From Chrysomallon squamiferum (lineage: Eukaryota; Mollusca; Gastropoda; Neomphalida; Peltospiridae), in contig CM022666.1 of the NCBI GenBank assembly GCA_012295275.1, forward strand, positions 4,878,867 to 4,933,866: a stretch of 55,000 nucleotides of DNA. The letters run 5' to 3'. Made by a program: the position numbers and the translations under genes. Of the stretch, positions 41,302 through 54,649 are shown piece by piece; the first letter of the stretch is position 1, and each line of letters starts with the position of its first letter. The notes below the pieces were generated by a model. It searched no databases. It was not told where the DNA came from and worked only from the letters and a program-made list of their open reading frames with translations.

Positions 41302-42110
41302 TGTGTGTGTGTGTGTGCGAGTGCAAGTAGGTGTATCTATATAAGTATGTGATATGTACATTGTTATATAACAGCAATATCTAACATACTGTCTATAAAC
41401 TATACACATTTTGCATTACAAAATAAAAACTTAAATGATGTCACTGACTGGTGTAGAACTGAAAAGTGAGTTGAAAAATGATCTTATTAATTTTACTTGA
41501 TATTAAAAAAACAACAGAAAACAACAAAATGACAAATTCAGAACAAGACATTTGTGTTTCTTTTAAAGTAATAAAAATAATGAACAGATGACCAGAGGTG
41601 TCACTGTAGTCTTTATTTAACAACAATGTCAACATCAAACAATAATGATGATGATGAAGATGATGACGATAAATGTATTAGTAGTAGTAGCACTAATATC
41701 AATAGTAGTAGTAGTAGTAAGAATAATACTAATAATGTTGATTAGTAATAATAATAATGATGATAATGATAATAAAATTAATGATGATAATGATAGTGAT
41801 AATAAAATTATTAATAATAATAATATTTATGTTTCTGAAATGCTTCTAAAAAGAAAATTCTTATTGTGATAAAACAAAAAATGCTTCAAATAGATTGTTT
41901 ATTATGCAAAGTTTACATGAAATTTTAAATGTAACATATATATAAACATTTATTACTTTCATAATTTCACTGCATGGGTGCATACTGTATAAAGAACATA
42001 TAACTAGTATTACTCATTATAAACCAATCAGTGAACATTTAACTTTCATCAGTCACTTTATATTGAAAATAAATATGTAAATATTTATTCACTGAATACG
42101 GTGCACGTTC
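40860..42110 (+). repeat. R1b block, copy 3
   Basis: Contains the intact small ORF, a GT run (41272-41317) and a GAT-rich tract (41642-41830). Follows directly the R1 block at 39.1-40.65 kb, as at 0.7-4.5 kb. Confidence 0.7.
40905..41246 (-). CDS. Small ORF in repeat R1b, copy 3
   Basis: Homologue of the ORF at 3375-3617. The stop of copy 1 (TGA after LDD) is AGA here, so the frame continues through RKVIKYKRIKYLV to a later stop. ATG at about 41246. No recognised domain; short hydrophobic stretch around YLAIAPISYF. Confidence 0.18.
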   Translation of the reverse strand: MINSCLLSGAGHTKCTVLVFTTYNDIAGWEMCTYLAIAPISYFSTFTTCLNDSVTATSSLYKHAEQLTQFSIIYLGLDDRKVIKYKRIKYLVNICFYFFVSVHARTSHVLDVV

Positions 42111-42440
42111 ATTTTACATAGAACATCCCTAGAATACATTCAGTGTTTGCAGAACATCCACTGTACAGATTTACAGAACACAGACCATCAATAGTATATA
42201 CATTGCATATTCACTGTACAAAGAAAAGTCATTATGCATGGAGTATTCATTATCATTTAACATTAATTATATTAACAACATCCACAGATGTACATGTTTA
42301 GAATATCAACTGTACAAAAACATCTGTGTACATAGAACATCTACAGCAGAACATCTATTGTGTACGGAACAAATACCATACAAGAACATTCACTGAACAC
42401 TGAACATCTACTGTACTTGAGGATCCATTGCACAATGTGA
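42110..42440. repeat. 16-18 bp minisatellite
   Basis: Same family, between R1b and the 27-bp type tract. Confidence 0.75.
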
Positions 42441-42699
42441 GTAAAACCTAAAATAATAGTAAATAAAACCTGAAGCAGAGTCCATCTTTTGTGAACGATG
42501 AGGACTGTCAGTGATTATTTTGTTAATAAAATTCTGGATGATGATGTAGACAATAAAATTATCAACGATGAGGTTGACACTGAATTTCTGAATGATGATG
42601 TTGACAGTAAAATTCTGAATAATGATGATGACAGTGAAAATCTGAATGATGATGTAGGATGATGGCCATGACAACCTTTGTTCTTACATATGAGAATGT

Positions 42700-42850
42700 A
42701 ATATTTTAAAGTTTTTTAATTTATTTCTTTTCATGTATCTTTCATTGTCTGATCCTCGCTGGTTTCAAAAATTATTCATAGCCTGACAAAACTGGATCTG
42801 TTAAAAGATGAAGAGAGAGAAAGTAAGAAAAAAAGAATTAATTTCATTGA
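42700..42850 (+). repeat. R3 block
   Basis: Same segment, here with tagcctgacaaaactggat. Confidence 0.7.
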
Positions 42851-42959
42851 GTAAGTTTAATTCATATATATATATATATATATATGAAAGAAATATTTAT
42901 TTGTTTATAGTGTTCTGCATGAGAAACAAGTCGACTGTTGATCATTTCAGCTTGGACGT

Positions 42960-44000
42960 CTATGAATCCATTCTGAAAGATAAAAAAATATAAATTCAGA
43001 TACACTGTATATTCTACCCCACAGTATGTCAATTTTATAATATCATATACTGAATACATGATATTTGCTTTACTGAATCTTTAATACTAAATTCTTTGAT
43101 TTGTAAATTACAGGATACATACTTTAATGTAACGATCTTTAAGGTTACCGTACTGGAATAATACTGTAACACTTGGTATATAAATTATATGATATGTACT
43201 GAACTCTGTTAATCTTTAATACTATATCCCATGATATATAAATTACATAGTATGTACTGTACTCTATTATATAATATTTAATATTGTATCTCTGGATATA
43301 TATATTACATGGTATGTGCTGCAGTCTATTAATCTATAATACTGTATCGCTGGATATATAAATTACATGGTATGTACTGCACTCTATTAATTTTTAAGGT
43401 ATATGAATCCATTCTGAAATTTAAAAATAATACATATTCAGATCCATTGTATATTCTACATCATATTATGTCAGTTTTATAATATCATACACTGAATATA
43501 TGGTATTTGTTATGCTAGATTTTTAATAGTATATCCTTTGATTTATAAATTACATGATACGTACTGTAAAATATGTGTATATTATATCCTTAGAGATACA
43601 CATTAAAGTATTCATTTATACTCTACACCACAGGACCTCATTTGTTTATAAAATGATACACAGAATACATATTATTTGCAATACTGAATCTGTAATATTA
43701 TATCTCTGAATATATAAATTACATGGTATGTACTGTATTTTATTATATATTATTTAATACTATGTCCCTGGATATATAAATTACATGGTATATACTGCAC
43801 TCTATTCATCTTTAACACTGGATACATAAATTACATGGTATGTACTGCAGTCTCTTAATCTTTAACAGCGTATCTCTAGACGTATGAATTACATGGTATG
43901 TACTGTACTTAATTATATAATATTTAATACTGTCTCCATGTAAATATAAACTACATGATATGTAATGTACTGGAATAATACTGTATTCTGGATGTTTAAA
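42960..44000. repeat. 58-bp minisatellite
   Basis: Long array ending at the P1 acceptor at 44034. Confidence 0.75.
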
Positions 44001-44034
44001 TGATATTATTCTGGAACTTTTGCCTTATTTCCAG

Positions 44035-44213
44035 TTAAAATGTGTTTCACTATATATTCTCCAGCTTGCTCTAGTATCAGAAGTATGTTTAATATGGAAG
44101 TTATTCATACCAATAATGGTGATATGCAAATCTGTTATGAAGGGTTCGTGTATGCTGCGGCAGAATTTCTTCGTGATATCGAGTGGAACATCAGACTAAA
44201 CCATCAACATTAA
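44035..44213 (+). CDS. P1 exon-like block, copy 3 (intact)
   Basis: Good acceptor (ccttatttccag) and open frame to the stop at 44211-44213, with FNMEVIHTNNGDMQICYE then GFVYAAAEFLRDIEWN and IRLNHQH. Differences from copy 1 are nearly all replacements in this frame, which argues against strong conservation. Function unknown; possible TNF-domain fragment. Confidence 0.3.
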
Positions 44214-44309
44214 AATCAAAGAACATTAACAAAATACTCTGACAAAATGTGTTTAATCTATCTGTCATTGCTAATATATTTCTTAATTAAAATGTGTGAT
44301 TTCTTTTCG

Positions 44310-44522
44310 GGAATAATTATCATCTGCTTAGTGATAGGTGTTACGGGCCCTTGTTCTTTATCACAATAATCTGGCAACAGGCGTCAAACTGCAAGATCGG
44401 GAACACGTTGACAAATAACGTGAGTCCCTTTTTCATAAAAAAAAAAAAACTAGGATAGAACTGTGAGGGAAGAACTGTGGAACAATTCCAGGGTAACGGT
44501 CGCTGTCAACTGAACGCACTGT
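44310..44522. repeat. Present/absent segment downstream of P1 copy 3
   Basis: Relative of 37331-37544 with gggaataattatcatctgct, aacaattccagggtaacggt and cgctgtcaactgaacgc. Confidence 0.5.
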
Positions 44523-44759
44523 GTAACTAGATATGTAGATGTTTGCTCTTCTGTATTAATCCTTACGTGATTGTTGTGACCCATTATAATTATTCTATCC
44601 GTCTATATTATTCTTTACTGCTATACTGAATACAGTTTTAAAAGTGTCGTGTGTTTGTTGTGTTCTAGTGCAGAATAAAGGGTGTATACATATATATGGT
44701 TTCTTATTAGATTATGCATGTGTTCAGACTTTTGTTTAATAGATATTACAAGGGATTTT

Positions 44760-46520
44760 AATGTAAAGCGTTACTTCTGTTCACGTGTTCGATAAATTTT
44801 ACTAATTTATATAATACTACTATCACATGCTGAGATTTTTAACCCACGAACCTTTTGACATTCGCGAATGCGCTGGAAGTCATCCAATGCCAATCCCATC
44901 GAAAAACATATAAACAGAAGTGTTCTCAAAAATGTGACTATAGGAATCTCTACAATGTCATTTTATACACACGTACATACTATAATGTAAGGTTAGTACT
45001 TTGCAGTTAATTGTTGATCTAATCAGAGCAAAGACGAGCCGGAAAATACAAACAAACAAGAAAAACAAACAATACACTCAAAACAAAACAACAATAAGAA
45101 AGAAACAACAACAACAAGAAAGCAACAACAAGAACAAACTAACAAAAAAATACAAATAAGTCAAACACAAACACACACACAAACACACACACACAGTGAT
45201 GTATTTTAAGAATATCGCTTTGTTCAGTTTGACGTGAGTTGTTTTGTGACAGAAACTAGACTACGTCAAGTACATGTGATGTACGTGCACGAACAGAAAC
45301 AAAGAAGGGAAAAACGTAACAACTGACTATTAACCAGGTAGTTTGTTATTTTTTATTTAATTACTCTACAGTAGTCTAGCCACCAAATAAATTATCAAAA
45401 TTTTAATCGAGAACATCTACATTATCTAATTTCAAATGTCCTAATACACTCCAGCTATGCACTACAGTATATATCTACACAAGATCCACGAAGGCGAACT
45501 GTCATAAAAATTGGATTATTCCATGACAGAGAAAAACTATTTATTTGTATTTCTTTATTTTCAAAAAATTGTGTCTTTTTTTGTTCGACGTATTTCTATG
45601 GACTAGACATAAAAGTAATCACGACAACGAAGTTGGTAGTGTGTGACATACCAATCTCACGTCACGTGTACATTTCACAGACAGCGACGTCATTGTAGTC
45701 TGGATTCAGAGAGAACACGTGGGCCGTGCGTTTTGAATCTGCTGAGTCACTTAGGAAACAACTATTTATAAACACCACTCGGTAGATCTATTTTTAAAGA
45801 TAATGTACCGGCATTCTAAAAGGTGTTCCAGTGACCTACCACTGTTGTCGTTGGTGTCAAGTACGACTGCTTAACTATTAAAACGTAAACAATGATACGT
45901 GTGTGAATGTGTAGGTATGTAGGTGTATCTATATAAGTATGTGATATGTACCTGGTTATATAACAGCAATATTTTACAAAGCATAACAATTTTGCTTTAT
46001 AAAATATAAATTAAATCATGTCGCTGACTGGTGTAGAAATGAAAAGTGAGCTGAAAAATGATCTCATTAATTTTTCTTGTTATTACAACAACAACAAAAA
46101 ATAAACAAACACTGTGGTCTTTATTTAACAACAATGATAACAGCTAACAGTAATAATGATGATGATGAAAGTGATAATAAAAAATTAATAATGATGATGA
46201 TGATAGTGATAATATAATTAATAATCCTAATATTTACGATTCTGAAATACTTCTAAAAACAAAATTCTTATTCTGATAAAACAAAATGCCTTAAATGGAT
46301 TATTTCTTATGCAAAGTTTACAAGAAATTTCAGATGTAACATATATATAAACATTTATTACTCTTATCGTTTCAGTGCATGAGTACAGACTGTATAAAGA
46401 ACACTTAACTTGTATTATTCATTTTAAACCAATCAGTGAACATTTAACTTTCATCAGTCAGTTTATATAGAAAAACAATAATATGTAAATTTTCATTCAC
46501 TGAATACAGTACACACTCAT
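44760..46520 (+). repeat. R1b-like block, diverged copy
   Basis: Starts with the gttcacgtgttcgataaatt motif. It has a more diverged core (45500-45800) with ggccgtgcgttttgaatctg and a shorter GAT tract (46155-46225). Confidence 0.6.
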
Positions 46521-46812
46521 TTTACACAGAACATACCTAGAACACATTCACTGTTTGTAGAACATCCACTGTACAGATTTACTGAACACAGACCAATAGT
46601 ACATACATTACATATTCACTTTACAAAGAAAAGCCACTATGCATGGAGAATTCTTTATCATTTAACATTAATTATATTTACAGCATCCACAGATGTACAT
46701 GTTTAGCATATCCTGAACTGTACAAAAATGTCTTTCTACATAGAACTTCTGCAGTAGAAAATCTATTGTGTACAGAACAAATACCATACAAGAACATTCA
46801 CTGTACATGTAC
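46500..46812. repeat. 16-18 bp minisatellite, at duplication breakpoint
   Basis: Same family. Ends at tacatgtacatgctgaatct, where the right segmental duplication begins. Confidence 0.75.
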
Positions 46813-46814
46813 AT

Positions 46815-47230
46815 GCTGAATCTTTAATATTATATCCTTTGATTTATAAATTACATCATATGTACTGTAATAATTTTGTATATTATATCCTTCGATATAC
46901 ACATTAATGTATTCATTTATACTCTACACCACAGGACCTCAATTATTTATAAAATGATACACAGAATACATATTATATCTTTCAAAATATAAATTACATG
47001 GTATGTAGTGTATTTTATTATATATTATTTAATACTATATTCCTGGATATATAAATTACATGGTATGTACAGCATTCTATTAATCTTTAATACTGGATAT
47101 ATAAATTACATGGTATGTACTGTACCTTAATTATATAATATTTAATGCTGTCTCCCTGTAAATATAAACTACATGATATGTAATGTAATAGAATAATACT
47201 GTATTCTGGATGTTTAAAATATATTATTCT
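46815..47230. repeat. 58-bp minisatellite, partial array
   Basis: Right-duplication copy of the 5860-6280 part, downstream of X3 exon c. Confidence 0.7.
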
Positions 47231-47354
47231 GCAACTTTTGTCTTATTTCCAGTTTCATACGGATACAAAATAAAATCATCTAAAAAAGAAGTATGACAAT
47301 ATATTTTTATAAATTATTTAAAAATAAATAAATAAACTCACAGATAGCACTTAC

Positions 47355-47906
47355 CATGTCGTGATGGAGACCCAGTCTGTAATAATAATAGTAAACAAGG
47401 AGACACACAGCTTCAGTGAAAACAGCATTTGGGATAAACAGTGTTTTGACTACCTGCATGAAAACTAAAATTGAAACAAAATATTAACTGCGAAAAAAGT
47501 TCATCAACAACAATGGTACAATAACAATACTTATAAATAACAACAACAATAACAATAATAGTAATAATAGTGATATTACATTAACAACAATAGCAACAAC
47601 AAGCATTTCTTGAGATAAAGGTCACTGAGTATGAAAGAGTTGTCTTCCTTAGCATTCTCTGATATATATATATATATATATATACGGAGACAGGTAAACG
47701 TAATACTCACCTGAATACAGAATTTCTTAACACCTAGTCGAATATTTTCAAACACAGATTTAGGTTTTTCAGTTTTCTCTCTCAATACATCATCGTCACC
47801 TTCATCATCAGCTGACAAGATAATTCGTAGTTTCTATTATAGAAATACTGGGTGACTAATAGTGTATGTAAATAAACAATTACAACAACAACAATAACAA
47901 GAACTA

Positions 47907-47951
<45 letters not shown>

Positions 47952-48470
47952 AACAGCTACAGCTACAGCTACAACTACTACTACTACTAAAAATAATAAT
48001 AATAGTTAATAATAATTAATAATAATTATAATAATAATTATAATAAATAATAATAATAATAACAATAATAATAATAATAGCATTATTAGTAGTGATAGTA
48101 GCAGTAGTTCGTTTTGTTGCAATAACAGTGGTAGTATCTGTAATAATAATAATTATAAAATTAATAGTAGTAGTAAAAGTTATAGTAATCATGCTAATGG
48201 CCCTAGTCATAATAACAGCAACAGTAGTAGTAATAATAATTGTAACAGTAGAAATAGTAGTAATAGTATTAGTACTAGTTTTAGTAATAACATTATTTGC
48301 TGTAATAATGAGGATCATCAAATTACGTATTAAAATAACTGATATAAAAAATAATTTAACAATATAACAAATAAAACCTAACTAATTTTATTTAAATGTT
48401 AACCTGGTATTATTAGTAGTACTTTGCAAATATTGTTGTTGTTGTTGTTATGATCATCATCATTATTATT

Positions 48471-48550
<80 letters not shown>

Positions 48551-48920
48551 AAAAAAATTAATTTACATATCTTTGACCTACTAATTAATCACAATAAATG
48601 TGTTAAACTTCAATAAAAAATTAAATACCTTTCATTAATTACTAATAATAATATGCACTGAAGTGTCCATAAACAAATAATTAATTACCTGTTTCCTTAT
48701 AATCCACATACTCAGGTACCCGTACAGGAGAAGCTTAGCGAACGAGATTGTCTTGTTCATCCGATGAGCAAACAACAAAATATCAACCACAACCATCAAA
48801 CCGAATATCACACAGAACGCTGTCACTGAATTTCCCTTCACTCCGCTTTGACGTTTTCGCTGTTTCGCAGCATGGATTATCTCCCCTTGATTTGACTTGA
48901 AGAGAGGTGAGAACAAGTGA
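47355..48920 (-). CDS. Family X membrane protein, copy X3 (best preserved, partial)
   Basis: Exon a, 48920-48689 (232 bp), has an intact CAG acceptor and GTAATT donor. It encodes a basic stretch (AAKQRKRQSG), a hydrophobic segment (TAFCVIFGLMVVVDILLF) and a second one (FAKLLLYGYLSMWII). Exon b, 47811-47711 (101 bp), reads DDEGDDDVLREKTEKP then SVFENIRLGVKKFCIQ with a GTGAGT donor. Exon c, 47453-47355, is in phase with b and reads VVKTLFIPNAVF, EAVCLLVYYYYY, RLGLHHDM, then GTAAGT. In c, 36 bp of the X1 version are replaced in frame by TAT codons. Exon a ends in phase 0 and b starts in phase 1, so at least one exon between them is unidentified. First and last exons were not found. Function unknown. 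Confidence 0.5.
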
Positions 48921-50404
48921 CTGTGAAAGACAATATTTAGTTTTCAAAAGTTTTGTTACGACACAACTAAATTCCTGGTATAACAAATAGATTAGAGAAA
49001 CAAATCTCTGTACACATACGAACATAATATTTCTGAGAATTAGATGTATTTGTGAATATAAAACAATTGATATCAAATGAATTTTTTGTATGTGTCTGTG
49101 TGCAAAAATTGATGAAGGTGTGCCAATAGTGATCCCAACCCCCACCGATTCATTTCATGATATGACGTGAAGAAAATATCAGGCTTTAAATGTTGTTTTT
49201 GTCTTGTTTTTCTTCAAAAATTATTCTTAGCCTGACGAAACAGACCTGTTAAAGGATAAAAATGAAGTAAACAAAAAAAAAGAATACAGAAACGAAAAGA
49301 AAAGAAATACTTTCGTGGAATAAGTTCTTATATATATATATATATATGGAATATATACATATAATTTAAAAAATAAATACATCAAAATAAATATATCAAC
49401 ATTGTTTATACAACACAAAAGTAACAAAAATGAATTAAATCGAAGTAAACCTTTATTAGAAAAATACAAATACAAATATTTGATTATTATTATTATATCT
49501 GTTTCAATAATAAATTGTTACTTCAGAGATAAAAGTTCTTTATTAAAACCTGATGCAAAACGATGAAAAAGACGAGACAATAAATTATTTTATAAATAAA
49601 ATAAATTGACCAAACAAAATCTATTGTGTTCCGGTTCATAACTGATTTAAATTTATTGCAAAGGCATCGAAAAACCTGTTGACCCTTGGAAAGACGTGGT
49701 AAATAAAAACAGGGAATACATTATTGATTAAATTACATCTTGTTATCAGTTAAGCTCAAATTTTCTTCTATATAATTTAATTTAACCACAATGACTTATT
49801 CCTCAATATTTATTGTTAGAAAAATAAATAATCTGAATAATCACACACACACACACACACACACCTTCACACACACACGCACACATTTTAAAAATATAGT
49901 GTTATTATTGCATCCGTTGTATTGCAAACTGCGTTCTTATCCAAGTTACTGCGTTGTTAGGAACCCGACTAGCATTTCATTTTTTTTTAAAGTAAAGATA
50001 TTTATTTATAGCAATAATAATGCATTCATAAGAATAACAACAGTCTGTAATTAATATTGAAACTGAATTTATAATAGTAATAACAGTCTATTGTAATACT
50101 GTAATATTGCTTTGATAATAATAATAGCAGTCTATTAGTAATACTGGAATATTGCATTAGCATTAATACGTTTTTATTCAAAATACTGGCAAGAATTAAA
50201 TTGGAGTATCAAAAATGTTTTAAATAATAAAAGTATGTGTGTGTGTGTGTGTGTACAACATGATAATAAGTAAAGTATTAAAGTAATAGTAATAACAAAA
50301 CTAATTTACAAAAATTCAAAACAGTAGTATCACAGCCATTTTTTTTTCTTTTATAATTCCACTGAAGACTATAAAGACTGATCCAATCACAAACAACCGA
50401 CCAC

Positions 50405-50456
<52 letters not shown>

Positions 50457-50628
50457 CCTCCACTGAAGACAATAAAGGAAGATGAAAGAATGCCTTATAT
50501 AAACGTTTCATGGTAAAGTTATAATAAAATAGTAGTTTGATGTATTCATGTCACCGAGTACTGTCTTTCTATCACAGCACAAACAAATTATATATCAGCA
50601 GTTATAACTGATGCCTCTCGAAACAGTT

Positions 50629-51637
50629 TTACAGCATATACAGGCCAAAGTAGGTGGTCTCAGGATCTCTCAAAATTCTGTTCACAAGTGATGTTCTCAC
50701 CACTAGAGTGTCGTTGGCTTTCAGGTAGTAAACAGCTCCAATGTAGGAAGGAACAAAACCTTCCTGGTGTCTTCGTACTTTGCATGTTGTTTGAGGATTT
50801 CTGTAGAGGACGACATAATTTGGATATTTTTCAACTGAGTGATATGGCCTATAGTATTCAAGCTCTGTGACTTGGTTGGCATGGAATAAAACGTTGCTGT
50901 ATATGAAGTAGTAAGCAGCTTCTTTGACTTGAATCCCGTCAGCGACAACAGCAGCAGCTCCTTTTACAAACGATCTTTTACCAGACGACGTCCATTTGAT
51001 AATAGGCTTCGGTGTTTCTGAAAAGTTTGTAAGAATAAACGATTTTTAAATAATATTTTTATTTTGAATTGTCTATAACTACTACAAACTCCTGCTTTTA
51101 ATTACTTGACTATCATCACTGATATTATCATTACTAAGATGTTAATACTATTGTTATAAGAATTACTACTAATATTTCCTAACCACTACTGATAACTAAG
51201 TGATAACTACTACGACTACTTTTGCCAGACCATCTTTTTAAGATACTACTACTATTACTTCTATTTTACTACTACTACATTTATTATCAAATCATATCGT
51301 TTAACTGAGTACTACTACTCTACTACGACTGCTACTACTACTTCTACTATTACTACCACTACTACTACTACTCTACTAATACTACTACTACTAGTACTAG
51401 TACTCTACTACTACTACTACTACTATTACTAGTACTAATATTTTTTCTCCAACTTTTGTCATATGTTACGTTCACTTCCATTTGTAGATGAGCTGATGTC
51501 TTCACATTGTTTTTATTATTCAGTTTGTAAGCGACCTCTCTGATCTGCTTAAGTTTTTGTTCTGAAATATATAATTATATATACAGACACTCAGAAGATC
51601 AGCGACATCTCTGACCTGTTTAAGTTTCTGTTCTGAA

Positions 51638-51670
<33 letters not shown>

Positions 51671-52601
51671 CATTGATACATGTAAAAATACATAGACTTG
51701 TACACATTTTTATATTACCTAAATTCAGAAGATCAGCGACATCTCTAATATGCTTAAATTGCTTTTCTGAAACACACACATACACAGACAAACGTATGCA
51801 TGCGTACATAAAACTGTACACACATACATACATACAAATACATCATTATAAAAGCTTTTGTAGATATTTAAGTATGTGTGTTTGTGTTAACTTACCACTT
51901 TTCTCAGCTTTTGTTTGACTTTCACTCAGTTTCTAAAAAGAATATTAATAACCATTTTGAAGCTCTTCCACAATAATCACTTTCAAATTGATAAATATTT
52001 TTCAGGACGAACAATTTCTCCTTTTCTTAATTCCAATATTATTAAATGTAGTTGAATCTTTTTTTTTATTTCATTTATAATGAATGAATTTAACTTTTTA
52101 ATATCCTTATATAGAATTTATCTCTATCTTAATTTCATATCTACATAAAACTTTTTCTTTTTGTCTTTCTTTTAATTTTATTTTTAATTTTATTTATAAT
52201 GAACTTAAATTTAATATATTTTTATACAGAACTTGCCTATTTCTTAATTTCATACCCACATTTTATTTTATTTTATTTTTTTAACTTTTTTTTTTTTTTT
52301 ATAAAATGTATTTCTGGAATTTTTCTCAGAACTTATTTACCTTTTTCATAATTTCACTGATCACTGTTTCTCCATCACTGTAACAGCAATAAGTGGTATT
52401 GTTCCTGGTTCTGTTCGTAGATTTGTCATCACAACAATTTTCTCCTGGTTTGCACAAGATTTTCACACACAGTTCCTTCTCAAACAACAAGTTGGTTTCT
52501 CTGTTCAGAAATTCGTTTAATGTTACAGATACAATGAAACTGATGAGTATCAAGTTTAGTACCATAAGAGAAATGGCTGTGGCTGGAAGAACTGATTTCA
52601 T
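50629..52601 (-). CDS. TNF-superfamily ligand, copy C (duplicate of A, weakened splicing)
   Basis: Exons 52601-52341, 51932-51896, 51766-51719, 51561-51454 and 51017-50629 join to 843 nt (280 aa) in one open frame. Domain order follows A: anchor, six-Cys block, stalk, TNF domain ending in YFGLYML. Two features make function uncertain. The donor after the 108-bp exon reads GTTGGA where A and B have GTAAGA. The stalk exon equivalent to A 10915-10874 has lost its 3' end and donor in a deletion near 51590. If the 108-bp exon donor fails, the TNF domain exon is not joined. The terminal exon differs from A at 16 sites between the equivalents of 9882 and 10080, mostly replacements, while the adjacent 420-bp intron looks identical. 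The gene sits in the 46.8-55.0 kb duplicated segment next to X3. It could be functional or a recent pseudogene. Confidence 0.68.
51591..51632 (-). pseudogene. Truncated stalk exon of TNF copy C
   Basis: The sequence encodes EQKLKQVRDVADLL after a good acceptor and matches A 10915-10874. It ends abruptly at 51591, where a deletion with TCA microhomology joins it to intron sequence that in A lies about 120 bp away. No donor remains. A has instead a small insertion at the exon's other end that creates a second AG (near 10927). Confidence 0.6.
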
Positions 52602-52956
52602 TTTGTGTAACAACTTTTAATTCCTTTAGAAGTAATCTGTAGAACATGACCAAAAGAAAACAAAATGTTATTAGTAATGAATAATACCAAGATAAATACA
52701 CACATACACTATACACACTTATATATAACATTATTCCAGCAAAAAAAAAAAAAAAAAAAAAAATTAACTTGTATAAATAAAAAACATTTTAAGAATGGTT
52801 AAATAAATAAATAAAATAATAACTATTACCAAGACAAATTCACACACAGTACACACACGTACATATAGCTCTATATAACATTCTTTGTAAAAAAAATAAA
52901 TAATACTATTTACGTCGATAATGGTCCAGTGTGAGGTCAAAAAAAAATAATAATAA

Positions 52957-52987
<31 letters not shown>

Positions 52988-53068
52988 AAAAAATAAATAA
53001 ATAAAATGCCAGACTTGATTTATCAATTTTCACGGATGCCTGGTAAACCACTGTATATAAATACTCAC

Positions 53069-53169
53069 CACTGAAATCCAATATGACAACACAGCGATGT
53101 GTAATGGAGCAGATAATCCTCCTGATGTAAACCTTGGACACGTGATACCACAGAGTTTGTCTCCAATTG
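53069..53169 (-). other. Putative upstream (5' UTR) exon of TNF copy C
   Basis: Same 101-bp exon as at 12392-12492, with intact acceptor and donor and at most one or two differences by eye. It precedes the copy C anchor exon (acceptor at 52636/52637) across an intron with an A-rich run. The conservation of both borders supports a transcribed exon, but the near-identity of the whole duplicated segment weakens that argument. Confidence 0.48.
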
Positions 53170-53879
53170 CTGAAGAGTGTAAAGAGGAGAGTTTTTCATA
53201 CTAAATTATTTATATCACTGGAAAGACGTGGAAATTTAAAAAAATAATAATAATAAAGTTTTTTTTTTTTTTTTTTTTTTTTTTTTCTCTCAAGAAAAAT
53301 AGGGAAAGTGTGACGGTAGATTGGCAATCAAAGACATAACTTTCTAACAATGAAAACAATGTAAAAAAATTAAAGTGACAGAAAAACAGCTTGAGGTAAC
53401 ATAATGTGTCAAAGCGCAATAAACATTCAGTGCCCTGAAGTGGAATAAATATGCAAACAGGTGGTAATATTTTGATCACGTGACTAATGAAGGCGATGGT
53501 GGCTTGTTTGCAGTCTGTACAGCCAAATCATCTTATTTTTTCAAAAACTTAGAAAACAGTTCGCGCTCGATAGATTTTCATGATTTAATTAAATAACTAA
53601 AATGTGTTTTTATTGTGAAAAATTCAAAAACAAACAACAGCACTCGGTGAACTCGGGTAGGGCTTAATAGCGGAAATTTAGATGTTCTCGTAAACCAGCG
53701 GAGATCAGATTTGAGAAGCAGGAAGGAAAATACCTTGACTAAAGTACTGTCAAAGTTTGAATAACACATTTAATCACCTCCGTAGGTAGATCGTCTGGTT
53801 CTTGAAACACTTCTGTAAACATTTTTGCTCCGATCAAAAAAAACAAAAACAGCTGAGGTAATGTTCTCTTTATCCGTTC

Positions 53880-54640
53880 CTAAAACCTTAATTAATAATT
53901 AAAAGTTGCATAATGTTCATAAATAAACTACGTGCATTTATTGCTGGTTTTTACTGTTGTAGTTGTTGTTATTATTAATATTAACATTGCTGTTGTCGTT
54001 CAGAGCTCAGGTGGTAAAAAGCACAAAAAATAGCAACAACAAAACAACCAAAAAACAAACAACAACAATAATAAACAAAAACAAAACAGTACAAATAAGT
54101 CACGTTCTATTCTACGCACGTGAACGCACAGAGAAGAGAGGGGCCAGTCAGCTGTGGTGTTTTTGGACGAGGGTCAAGTTAATGTAATAATTGGACTCCA
54201 AGTGTTCAGTTGGCTGACCAAGTGTTGCCGATCCCTGAACAGTAGTAGCGTGAATGAAGCAGACAAACAAATGAGATCACACGTTAGATGAACATCTGAC
54301 AGACAGCGAGGTCACTGTAGGTCGAGTGAACATGTCGACAGTGCATTTCGAACACACTACGTAGCCTACAAGTCAGTTGTTTATAGTGAATGAAACAGTT
54401 AGTGAAACAAGATATCAATCACATGTTACGTGTACATTGTTCAGCGGCGTCATTGTAGACCGGGACTCAGAGTAAATACATAGACCGTGCATTTTGTATG
54501 AGCTAAGTCACTTAGATATTTATAAACAGTATGTGATATGAACATGGTTATATAACAGCAATATTTAACATACTGCTTAAAAAAGTATACAAATTATCCT
54601 TCATAATTCAAAAATTAAATCATGTTACTGATTGGTGAAT
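53880..54640 (+). repeat. R1 block, copy in right duplication
   Basis: Counterpart of 13190-14000. It lacks about 40 bp around 54528 (aaacagtatgtgatatg) that are present at 13840-13875. Confidence 0.7.
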
Positions 54641-54649
54641 AAACATCCA

